NCBI GenBank assembly: GCA_903932865.1
Contig: CAIZHQ010000003.1
Span: 16,711 to 80,710, forward strand
Origin: an uncultured Burkholderiales bacterium
GTDB lineage: Bacteria; Pseudomonadota; Gammaproteobacteria; Burkholderiales; Burkholderiaceae_C
Direction: 5' to 3'
Length of the DNA stretch: 64,000 bases
Shown: in pieces, positions 1 to 7,509 of the stretch
Layout: each line of letters opens with the position of its first letter
How positions within the stretch are numbered: the stretch's first letter is position 1
Program-made: the position numbers and the translations under genes
Notes under the pieces: model-generated
What the model was told of the DNA's origin: nothing
Databases searched by the model: none
What the model saw: the letters and a program-made list of their open reading frames with translations, nothing else

Positions 1-554
1 TGACCCGCCAAGACATCGACCACGGTGAAACCGACGCGTACAGGATCACGACCAGCTTCGCCATTGAGGCTCATCATGCCGCTTTCAGCTTGTGCCGCAA
101 TGTCAAAACCAGCACGAATGCTAGACGGGCCTTGTTGACCAAAACCGCTGACTTGCCCGTAGATAAGCCGTGGGGCGAGTGCCAGTAGGCGATCTGGGCC
201 GAGGCCCACTTTCTCCATGGATCCGGGTCGTGCGTTTTGCAAAACCACGTCAGCACCTACAGCAAGCTGGCGTGCCTTTTCGCGATCCTGTTCTGAACGC
301 AGGTCCAGTACAACTGAACGCTTACCTCGATTGTAGGCACTGAACATGGGCCCGGCCGCATCGCTGGCCCAGCCCGATTGACGTGCCGCATCTCCTGCTG
401 GAGATTCCACCTTGATGACATCCGCGCCCAGATCTGCAAGTACCTGCGCTGCAGAGGGAACAGCAATGAATTGACCGAATTCGATGACCCTAAGGCCATG
501 CAAAGGCAGATCAGCAGGATCCTGGTCTATTGAGGAAGTATTTTTCTGAGGCAT
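1..554 (-). CDS. CaiB/BaiF family (class III) CoA-transferase, C-terminal part missing at the window edge
   Basis: Transfers CoA between carboxylic acids and acyl-CoAs in the cytoplasm, here probably activating a catabolic intermediate. From the ATG at 554 the reading frame stays open for 184 codons to the window edge. Seen: family start block LRVIEFGQF at residues 21-29, DLGADVIKVE at 41-50, YNRGKRSVVLDL at 74-85, VSGFGQQGP at 135-143 and the expected catalytic Asp in AGFD (Asp151). It is the last visible gene of a leftward operon that starts with the monooxygenase gene at 4480. The acid it acts on cannot be read from the sequence. Confidence 0.9.
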   Translation of the reverse strand, partial: MPQKNTSSIDQDPADLPLHGLRVIEFGQFIAVPSAAQVLADLGADVIKVESPAGDAARQSGWASDAAGPMFSAYNRGKRSVVLDLRSEQDREKARQLAVGADVVLQNARPGSMEKVGLGPDRLLALAPRLIYGQVSGFGQQGPSSIRAGFDIAAQAESGMMSLNGEAGRDPVRVGFTVVDVLAG

Positions 555-579
555 CAAAAGATTCCAGACTGGCCAAATA

Positions 580-1746
580 TCATGTCGGATCGGCGGCCGC
601 AACAGCCGCCATGGTGCGCTTGGCAATATTGATGAGGTGAATTTGTGAGGTCCCTTCGTAGAGACGGAAAAGACGCACATCACGGTAAAACCGTTCTGCC
701 ACGTTGTCGGCGATGTAGCCACCACCGCCAAAGACTTGCACGGCACGGTCGGCTACACGTCCGCAAACCTCAGAGGCGAACAGCTTACACATAGATGCTT
801 CCATCGTGACGTCTTCACCAGCATCACGTTTTCTGGCGGTTTCCAGCACCAGGGCGCGCGCTGCATGAACCTCGGTGTTACTCTCAGCAATCATGTGTTG
901 AACCAACTGAAATTCACCCACGGGCTGGCCAAATTGCTGGCGAGACTGAGCTCGCTTGACCATTTCGGCCACCAGCCGCAAAGCGGGCCCCACACACAAC
1001 CCCGCCAGGTTTATACGTTGCTTATTGAGCGTCTTCATGGCCGTGCGAAAGCCCTGGCCTTCTACCCCGCCGATGATGGCACTCGCCGGGACTCGGACAC
1101 GGTCGAGAATGACTTCACCCACGGGCGAGCCATGCTGTCCCAGCTTGCGGTATGCAGGCGGTGTGGACAAACCGGCCGCACCACGCTCAATGAGGAACGC
1201 TGAAATGCCAGCCGCGCCAGTACTGTCGGGGGCAGTGCGCGCAAAAACCGTGAACAAACCGGCAATGGGCGCATTGGTGATGTAGCACTTGTGACCGGTG
1301 ATGATGAAGTCATCACCATCTCGAGCCGCGGTGGTTTTTTGAGCAGTGGCATCAGAGCCGGCTTGAGGCTCGGTCAATGCAAAACACCCAGTAACGCGAC
1401 CACTGGCCAGCTGTGGTAACCATTTGGATTTTTGATCGGGTGTGCCATCGACCACCAGAGACTCTGATGCGATGCCGGTATTACCGCCGAAGCGGGCACG
1501 GAATGTCGTCGCCACCTGAGAGACCTCGATGTTCACCAGTGCCAGCTCTTCTGTCGTCAACCCTGCGCCCCCATACGCCTCGGGAATGCTGTGGCCAAAA
1601 AGCCCTTTGTTGCGCATGCGCTCGACCAGCACCTCGGGGATTTCATCGGTTCGATCAACTTGATCTTCCATTGGCTGGCACTCTGTGCGCACAAAATGCC
1701 GGATATCGGCCAAAAATGCAGAAAAGGTTTCAGGGTTTCTAATCAT
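580..1746 (-). CDS. Acyl-CoA dehydrogenase
   Basis: FAD-dependent alpha,beta-dehydrogenation of an acyl-CoA thioester (388 aa, normal family length). Seen: N-terminal helical domain, the FAD-binding strand ALTEPQAGSDA near residue 123, the QFGQPVGEFQ segment of the C-terminal helical domain, and YEGTSQIH near the C-terminus with Glu364 in the classic catalytic-base position. It therefore looks like a self-sufficient enzyme, unlike the paired dehydrogenases at 9668-11822. It sits 25 nt upstream of the CoA-transferase gene and 8 nt downstream of the SDR stop, as in one operon. The acyl chain it handles is unknown. Confidence 0.93.
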   Translation of the reverse strand: MIRNPETFSAFLADIRHFVRTECQPMEDQVDRTDEIPEVLVERMRNKGLFGHSIPEAYGGAGLTTEELALVNIEVSQVATTFRARFGGNTGIASESLVVDGTPDQKSKWLPQLASGRVTGCFALTEPQAGSDATAQKTTAARDGDDFIITGHKCYITNAPIAGLFTVFARTAPDSTGAAGISAFLIERGAAGLSTPPAYRKLGQHGSPVGEVILDRVRVPASAIIGGVEGQGFRTAMKTLNKQRINLAGLCVGPALRLVAEMVKRAQSRQQFGQPVGEFQLVQHMIAESNTEVHAARALVLETARKRDAGEDVTMEASMCKLFASEVCGRVADRAVQVFGGGGYIADNVAERFYRDVRLFRLYEGTSQIHLINIAKRTMAAVAAADPT

Positions 1747-1754
1747 TTAAGCAC

Positions 1755-2528
1755 TCAATACAAATTGGCCAGCGAGGCCTTTAGAAAACCACCATCGACC
1801 ACCAAATCCTGACCATTGACATAACGGGCACCATCGCTTGACAGAAATGCAACCGCGTCCGCAATGTCTTCAGGTTGACCAATTCGTCGCATCGGTATCC
1901 TTGATATGCGCTTGTTGAGTACACCTTCTTCGCGGTAGTGCGCTTCCGACAGGGGCGTCCGAATCATGCCGGGACTGACCGAATTGGCCCGTACACCACG
2001 GGGCCCCCACTCGACGGCCATCTGATGGGTCAGCCCCTGCATACCGGCTTTGGCCGTGCCATAGGCCCCAGCCCTAGTTGCCACCTGTGCAGCGATGGAC
2101 GAGATGTTGACGATGCTGCCTGCGCCGGATGCGAACATCATTGGAACCAGTGCCTGTGCGCACAGCAAGGCCCCGCGCAGGTTAATGTCGAGCATGCGGT
2201 CCCAAAGTGCATGGGGCAGATGCTCAAGCGATACCGGGGGAGCGCTGATTGCCGCGTTGTTAACCAGTACGTCACAGCTACCAAGGCGTTCGCGGACCAG
2301 TTCTGCCATAGCTTCTACGGATGACGCTTGGGCAATGTCGCAACTCACTTGCCACGACCCATCTACCAGAGTGGGTTTTTGTGCAAAAGAAATGTCGACT
2401 TTAACGACCTGGGCACCCATCGCCTGCAAGCGGTACGCAATAGCCTGGCCAATTCCACCGTTGGCGCCTGTAACGACTGCCACGCGATCCTTCAGCGCTT
2501 CAGCATCAAAAGTGTTGTTGGATCTCAC
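1755..2528 (-). CDS. Short-chain dehydrogenase/reductase
   Basis: NAD(P)-dependent oxidation or reduction of a hydroxyl/keto group. Classical SDR signatures are visible: TGANGGIG cofactor loop near the N-terminus, NNAAIS, the catalytic Ser in NISSIAA, YGTAK, and the C-terminal VNGQDLVVDGG. I chose the GTG at 2528 (257 aa) because it gives the normal family length and has GGGAG about 10 nt upstream. A GTG at 2579 would add 17 residues. The gene lies between the flavin reductase and the acyl-CoA dehydrogenase in the same operon, so an alcohol or hydroxyacyl-CoA intermediate is the likely substrate (inference). Confidence 0.9.
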   Translation of the reverse strand: MRSNNTFDAEALKDRVAVVTGANGGIGQAIAYRLQAMGAQVVKVDISFAQKPTLVDGSWQVSCDIAQASSVEAMAELVRERLGSCDVLVNNAAISAPPVSLEHLPHALWDRMLDINLRGALLCAQALVPMMFASGAGSIVNISSIAAQVATRAGAYGTAKAGMQGLTHQMAVEWGPRGVRANSVSPGMIRTPLSEAHYREEGVLNKRISRIPMRRIGQPEDIADAVAFLSSDGARYVNGQDLVVDGGFLKASLANLY

Positions 2529-2612
2529 GGTGCAAACACTCCCGTTTTTTAGTTGTATGTGAATTAGACCGACCGACACGCCTTGTTGCGTGCTGGTCGG
2601 GTGTGTACGGCT

Positions 2613-3404
2613 TCAAACGAGTGCGGCGATGCGATGCGTGGCCGCATTGAAATGAACCACCGGCGTTGCCTGGGAACAGGTGGTCTTGCGTACCTTGCCG
2701 ACAATCAGCTGGTGTGTGCCCAGGGCTTGAGTCCAGACGATGTCGCACTCCAAGCTGGCCAAAGCATCGGTCAACACGGGCATGCAGTGAGCACCCTCCG
2801 ACCAGGCGCCCGAGGTAAAACGGGTAGGCCCTTGAGGTGCGCTGAGGAACTGCGACATGACCGCGTGGTGTTCTTCGCCCAGCACATTAGCCACAAAAGC
2901 ACCAATGCGCAGCAGTGGGGCAGTGAATGACGATGACTGGTGTGCAAAGAATCCCACCATGGGTGGCTCTGCCGAGACCGAAGTGAAGCTGGAGACAATC
3001 ATGCCAGCCACCTCATCACCTTGCCCTGTGGTGACCGCGCAAATGCCTGCGGGCAAGGCGCGCATGGCTGCTTTGAACTCGGCGGCAGAAACTACTGCAT
3101 CGTTGGATTCATGCACCAGATGGACGCGGACATCACCGCGCTCATCGATCCAGTCTTGCTGTCGGGCGTAGACCAGCATATGGGCAAAACCCGCCTCCCA
3201 CTCAGCTTGGCCCCCTAGTCCGGACAGAAAGCGCAGGACCGAGGGCGAGACACGGATGTGCTGCGCATCTTCACGACTCCCCAGCCGTTGTATGGACTGC
3301 TCCAGCATTTCACTGGATTGAGGGTCCACAAGGACATCCAGACGACGAAAGTCTGCGGGGTCGTTCAGTCGTACCGCCCCGGCGTTGGAAAGATGAATCC
3401 TCAT
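2613..3404 (-). CDS. Flavin reductase-like protein with an unassigned N-terminal extension
   Basis: Probably supplies reduced FMN to the monooxygenase encoded immediately upstream. Residues about 107-263 match the flavin reductase-like (HpaC/DIM6) fold: FKAAMRALPAGICAVTT, SFTSVSAEPPMVGFF, and FVANVLGEEH. The first ~105 residues do not look like that family and are not recognised. The ATG at 3404 is preferred over 3479 because it follows AAGGGA and begins 11 nt after the stop of the monooxygenase gene. The pairing with a luciferase-like monooxygenase is the usual two-component arrangement. Confidence 0.82.
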   Translation of the reverse strand: MRIHLSNAGAVRLNDPADFRRLDVLVDPQSSEMLEQSIQRLGSREDAQHIRVSPSVLRFLSGLGGQAEWEAGFAHMLVYARQQDWIDERGDVRVHLVHESNDAVVSAAEFKAAMRALPAGICAVTTGQGDEVAGMIVSSFTSVSAEPPMVGFFAHQSSSFTAPLLRIGAFVANVLGEEHHAVMSQFLSAPQGPTRFTSGAWSEGAHCMPVLTDALASLECDIVWTQALGTHQLIVGKVRKTTCSQATPVVHFNAATHRIAALV

Positions 3405-3415
3405 GACCGATCCCT

Positions 3416-4480
3416 TCAGGCGGCCACAGTCAACTCGCCCACTTCCTTGCGGATGGCAGGAATAATTTTCGATCCCCACAGCTCGATTTGCTTGAGCATG
3501 GTTCGCTGGTCAAAATCACCTAATTGCGTCTGGATGGCAACCAATTTTGGCTTGAGGATGCTAATTTCTTCCAGCATTTTGTCGATGACCTGGTTGACCG
3601 ATCCCACTGGCAGGTTCTGTTTCATCTGGTCAAAACTCATATCGGTCGGTGATGGAATTTCCTGCACCATATAGCCATCTTCGGTATGTGCACGACGGAA
3701 TTTCAAGCTTTCAGAGATCCTTCGCTGGAAGCGCGCGTTGTCAAGGTATGCATCCACTTCGGATGCGTTGTCGGATGCGTAGGCGCAACGTAAAAGACCG
3801 AACTTCACATCACGATCCAAATCTTTGCCATTGTCTTCAGCCACCTTGTCCAGCCGCTCACGAAGAAGAGTCATGGCCTCGTTGCCTCCCAATAGAGCCG
3901 TTACAAACAGGTTATGGTTTTCCCGCACGCCCCGGCCTAATGTGGCGGGGTTGCCCGAAGTAACCCAGATCGGTGGTGCAGGCTGCTGGATGCAACGCAC
4001 AGCAATAGAGCTTGGTGGAATATCCAGGTACTTACCGTGGTACTCAAATGTTTTTTGGGTCAGCCCCATGGGCAGAATATCCATGAACTCGTTGTAGATG
4101 GCGCCCGATTCAGCAATATTCACACCAAAACGCTCAAACTCGAACTCTTGGTAGCCAGAGCCGACGCCCAGATCCAGCCGCCCGTTGGAGACCGTATCGA
4201 CAAAGCCGATTTCGGCCAGCAGGCGCGCCGGATGGTAAAGAGGCAATATGCACACCGCAGAACCAAGTCGAATCTTCTTGGTCTTGGCGGCCACATGGGC
4301 AATGGTCATGAGCGGCGAAGGCGAAAGCGAGTAATTGTTGAAGTGGTGCTCTGCGTACCAGGCGGAATTGAATCCGGCTTGTTCAGCCATTACAGTTTGC
4401 TCGATGGAGTTATTGATCACCTGCTGTGATGACTGGTGATAACCGCGTTGTTGAGCCAGAAGAAAAACACCAAATTCCAT
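3416..4480 (-). CDS. Luciferase-like (LLM) flavin-dependent monooxygenase
   Basis: 354 aa. The N-terminus MEFGVFLLAQQRGYH, the AEHHFNNYSLSPSPL segment, RLGSAVCILPLYHP and the RLDLGVGSGYQEFEFERFG block are typical of bacterial luciferase-like TIM-barrel monooxygenases, which use FMNH2 from a separate reductase. Members include alkanal, nitrilotriacetate-type and Baeyer-Villiger type enzymes. Here the reductase gene follows at 11 nt. The ATG at 4480 is chosen because the protein's conserved start lies there; an in-frame start at 4576 would add 32 unrelated residues. First gene of the leftward operon, divergent from the LysR gene and next to a palindromic operator. Substrate unknown. Confidence 0.92.
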   Translation of the reverse strand: MEFGVFLLAQQRGYHQSSQQVINNSIEQTVMAEQAGFNSAWYAEHHFNNYSLSPSPLMTIAHVAAKTKKIRLGSAVCILPLYHPARLLAEIGFVDTVSNGRLDLGVGSGYQEFEFERFGVNIAESGAIYNEFMDILPMGLTQKTFEYHGKYLDIPPSSIAVRCIQQPAPPIWVTSGNPATLGRGVRENHNLFVTALLGGNEAMTLLRERLDKVAEDNGKDLDRDVKFGLLRCAYASDNASEVDAYLDNARFQRRISESLKFRRAHTEDGYMVQEIPSPTDMSFDQMKQNLPVGSVNQVIDKMLEEISILKPKLVAIQTQLGDFDQRTMLKQIELWGSKIIPAIRKEVGELTVAA

Positions 4481-4527
4481 AGCTGTCCCCTTTAAAATAG
4501 GTATCGTCAAGGTTGCGGATTCTAGAA

Positions 4528-4552
4528 GTGCATTTCCACCTTGGGAATGCAC
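4528..4552. promoter_or_regulatory. Palindromic LysR-type operator candidate
   Basis: Two 10-base arms, GTGCATTTCC and GGGAATGCAC, face each other across a 5-base centre with a single mismatch. The inner spacing gives the T-N11-A pattern expected of LysR-type binding sites. It lies between the divergent monooxygenase (start 4480) and LysR (start 4591) genes, so it could serve both autoregulation and activation of the leftward operon. Confidence 0.65.
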
Positions 4553-4590
4553 GAAAATTGACAAACAGTTCTGCAAAAAAACGAGGATTT

Positions 4591-5550
4591 ATGGATCGTC
4601 TGCGTGCTATGGAGTTATTTTTGTCCGTATCACGGACCAAGAGTTTTTCAGAAACAGCACGCCTTTTTGGCGTCTCTGCGACAGCTGTTTCTCGCATGAT
4701 CGCGGACATTGAATCTGCTTTGAACGTCAAGCTGTTGCTGCGCTCGACACGCCAAATCATGCTCACCGAATCCGGCCTCGAATATGCACGTCAGCTCGAG
4801 GACATCCTCAATAGCATCAACGAAGCACACAGCAACATCACAGCCATCCGGCAGGCGCCCAAGGGCATCTTGCGTGTGCATTCGCGCACGATGTTCGGTG
4901 TGCGCGTGCTTCCCATGCTGATTTCCCGATTTCGCAATCAGTACCCAGACATCATGATCGAGCTCACACTGTCCGAAACCCATGCCGATCTGCGTCAAGG
5001 CAACACCGATATCGATTTCCGTGTCTCTCCACCGGTTGAAGCGGGTGTCAAACGACGCATTTTGTTTCGATGTGAGCGCTATCTGGTCGCTTCGCCCGAC
5101 TACCTGGCGGAAAATTCAGCGCCACACCGTCCGTCGGATTTGCTGGAGCACAACTGCCTTGCCTACATGTTGCCGGGTGGCGTCTGTACTTGGTACTTTC
5201 GAATTGCAGAGCAACTGGAGGAGTTAAATTTCACCCCCCGACAGCTCACCAACAACGGTCTGGCCTTATTGGAAATGGCGCGGCTTGGCGAAGGCGTGGC
5301 CCTGCTTGATGACTACATTGTGCAAAGGGACCTGGCCCGCGGCACACTGATCCGTCTATTGCCTGACTATCAGGCTAACAACACGATTCACGACGCAGGT
5401 ATGTATGCCACCATTTTGGACACGCCTTTAATGCCGACCAAAATCCAGCTCTTTCTGGACTTCGTCGCCAAACACGTCTCCGGTGCAAATCACCGTTTCC
5501 AATTGCTGGAAACCGAGGCCACTGCGCTAACGACTCAGCTGGCGGTCTGA
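4591..5550 (+). CDS. LysR-family transcriptional regulator
   Basis: 319 aa. N-terminal winged helix-turn-helix is clear: MDRLRAMELFLSVSRTKSFSETARLFGVSATAVSRMIADIESALNVK is split over residues 1-47, followed by the long linker helix and an effector-binding domain (VRVLPMLISRFRNQYPDIMIEL). The LLRSTRQIMLTESGLEY wing matches CrgA-type LysR proteins. ATG at 4591 follows ACGAGG and is the natural family start; the open frame continues upstream to 4513. The gene diverges from the monooxygenase operon with the palindrome 4528-4552 between them, so it is the likely regulator of that operon. Its 3' end overlaps the converging lactonase gene by 16 nt. Confidence 0.93.
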   Translation: MDRLRAMELFLSVSRTKSFSETARLFGVSATAVSRMIADIESALNVKLLLRSTRQIMLTESGLEYARQLEDILNSINEAHSNITAIRQAPKGILRVHSRTMFGVRVLPMLISRFRNQYPDIMIELTLSETHADLRQGNTDIDFRVSPPVEAGVKRRILFRCERYLVASPDYLAENSAPHRPSDLLEHNCLAYMLPGGVCTWYFRIAEQLEELNFTPRQLTNNGLALLEMARLGEGVALLDDYIVQRDLARGTLIRLLPDYQANNTIHDAGMYATILDTPLMPTKIQLFLDFVAKHVSGANHRFQLLETEATALTTQLAV

Positions 5551-6461
5551 ATCCGGCAACGGGGGCGAGCCGCCCCCTGAAAACCCAGACCACGCAAGCA
5601 CAGCACCTGACCATCCAAGGCGCCTTCCGCCTTCAAACGGCCACTGTCACTGATCGATGTTACAAAGATGTCGCGCAGATCGTCTCCCCCAAAACACAGC
5701 GCAGAGGGGTGCGTCAAAGGCACTTGCACCAAGTGCGTGAGTTGCCCTGCTTCATTAAACCTGGCCAACTGACCTTTGCGCACGAGTGCGGTCCACAGAC
5801 CACCCTGGGCATCAAAACAGCATCCATCGGGCGAAGAGTCCAAGGCCTTCGTATCCACAAACACCCGGCGTTGCCAAAGGTCCCGATCGGTGCCAGAGTA
5901 GACATAAATGTGTCGTGCTTCGCTGTCTGCCACATAAAGATCACTGGTCAGCGGGTGTGTAACCGGACCATTCACCACACCCAGACCTTGGTCCACGCGG
6001 TGCATGAACCCATTAGTTTCCACCACATACAGGCCTCCCAACGGTGCTTCACCCGGCGAGCGGAATGTATGCATCGTGCCGACCAGAAAGCGACCATCGG
6101 GGAGTGCCGCCCCATCGTTGAGGCGCAAATGAGTGTGCTGCTCCTCAAGTCGGCCCAGGCACTGTCGCCGCCCCGAAGCGGGATCGATCAAGACAACCTC
6201 TTCTTTGAGGGCGACCACCAGGCGACCATCGCTGTTGAAAGCCATGGAGCCTGCGGGTGCTGGCACTTCAAATTGACGATGGTGTCCCGTGAGTGTGTCC
6301 GTCTGGTGGATGATGCCTGCCCGGCAATCCAACCACCACAGCGATGAGGTTTCGGCGTCCCACAGCGGACACTCACCCAGCGCCGCTTTTTCCTGGCTGA
6401 AACACTGGATTTCTGTGGGGCTGAGCCATTGCGGATGTAGTAAGGGGCCGGATTGCATCAT
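5535..6461 (-). CDS. SMP-30/gluconolactonase-like (LRE) family protein, probable lactonase
   Basis: 308 aa from the ATG at 6461, the usual length of the six-bladed propeller family; a start at 6545 would add 28 residues. Seen: ALGECPLWDAETSSLWWLD (metal Glu in GECP), LNDGAALPDGRFLVGTM (Asn/Asp of the metal site), VVNGPVTHPLTSDLYVADS and SSPDGCCFDAQGGLWTAL (Asp of the metal site). Family members hydrolyse lactones with a divalent metal. In this context a lactone produced by the luciferase-like monooxygenase is an attractive substrate (inference). It overlaps the LysR gene end by 16 nt, convergently. Confidence 0.88.
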   Translation of the reverse strand: MMQSGPLLHPQWLSPTEIQCFSQEKAALGECPLWDAETSSLWWLDCRAGIIHQTDTLTGHHRQFEVPAPAGSMAFNSDGRLVVALKEEVVLIDPASGRRQCLGRLEEQHTHLRLNDGAALPDGRFLVGTMHTFRSPGEAPLGGLYVVETNGFMHRVDQGLGVVNGPVTHPLTSDLYVADSEARHIYVYSGTDRDLWQRRVFVDTKALDSSPDGCCFDAQGGLWTALVRKGQLARFNEAGQLTHLVQVPLTHPSALCFGGDDLRDIFVTSISDSGRLKAEGALDGQVLCLRGLGFQGAARPRCRIQTAS

Positions 6462-6735
6462 GTGTCGGAACTTACTCTTCGTGATGTAACGCACGATCTT
6501 AGATGGCACCCCATGGGGTACTGCGTACTTTTCTGCAGAACACATTCATCAATTCAGCAGTAATTGCGATAGTTATTCCTTCATAAAATTCTTTGCAACT
6601 TAACAACGATCAGACATCAGTCTGGCAACAGGAGACACTTTTGTTTATGCCTAACCAACTTTCGTACTGCCCTGCGGCAAGCCTATGTTCCGTCGAACGC
6701 CAGAAAACACCGATCTGCCTTGGAAGGGACATGTC

Positions 6736-7506
6736 ATGAGCGAAAAATGCGTACGCATGGAAGTGACCGACAAGGTTGCATTAGTCACGCTTGATCGGCC
6801 ACCTGTCAATGCCCTCAATCGGGACATGCGCTACCAACTGGTAGCTTTATTCGATGAAATCTCTGCCCGAGATGACATCATGTGTGCGGTGTTGACCGGA
6901 AACGGTAATGTGTTTTGTGCTGGAGCTGATTTGAAAGACCGCCCCAACAACGACATTCCCGGCGACTTTCTGGAGCACAACCGCATCACACGCGAAACCG
7001 GAAACGCTATCCGCGAATGTGCTAAACCTGTCATCGGCGCCGTCAATGGTGCCGCATTAGGGGCAGGTATGGGACTTGCAGCCGCCTGCGACATCCTCTA
7101 TGCATCCGACAATGCCACCTTTGGCATGCCCGAGATCAATGTCGGTCTGGCTGGTGGGGCGTCCATGCTTCGCACGCTTTTTGGCCGCTCGACGGCTCGC
7201 CGAATGTTTTTCACAGGTCAACGGCTGACGGCAGCTGATCTGCTGCGACGCAATGTGCTTGAAGACGTGCTGGCCCCAGAGGAGCTTTTGCCCGTGACGA
7301 TGGCGCTGGCCAGTGAAATCGCCTCCAAAGCTCCGCTGGCAATCATTTATGCCAAGCGTGCTGCCAATATGGTGGATGTGATGCCCCAGCGCGATGCCTA
7401 CCGATTCGAGCAGGAGTTCACCATGGCCCTCTCCAAGACCGAAGACGCCCGAGAAGCACGCTTGGCGTTCCTTGAGAAACGCGCACCGCAATTTAAAGGG
7501 CGATAA
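6736..7506 (+). CDS. Enoyl-CoA hydratase/isomerase family protein
   Basis: 256 aa crotonase-fold protein, hydrating an enoyl-CoA or doing a related acyl-CoA reaction. Seen: ALVTLDRPPVNALN, the oxyanion-hole stretch FCAGADLKDR, and KPVIGAVNGAALGAGMGLAAACDILYAS followed by FGMPEINVGLAGG (Glu in the usual catalytic region). The ATG at 6736 follows GGAAGGGAC; an earlier in-frame ATG at 6685 is less convincing. First gene of the rightward operon and only 3 nt before the next start. The 274-nt region before it, shared with the divergent lactonase gene, must contain their promoters, but no site stands out. Confidence 0.93.
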   Translation: MSEKCVRMEVTDKVALVTLDRPPVNALNRDMRYQLVALFDEISARDDIMCAVLTGNGNVFCAGADLKDRPNNDIPGDFLEHNRITRETGNAIRECAKPVIGAVNGAALGAGMGLAAACDILYASDNATFGMPEINVGLAGGASMLRTLFGRSTARRMFFTGQRLTAADLLRRNVLEDVLAPEELLPVTMALASEIASKAPLAIIYAKRAANMVDVMPQRDAYRFEQEFTMALSKTEDAREARLAFLEKRAPQFKGR

Positions 7507-7509
7507 GCC

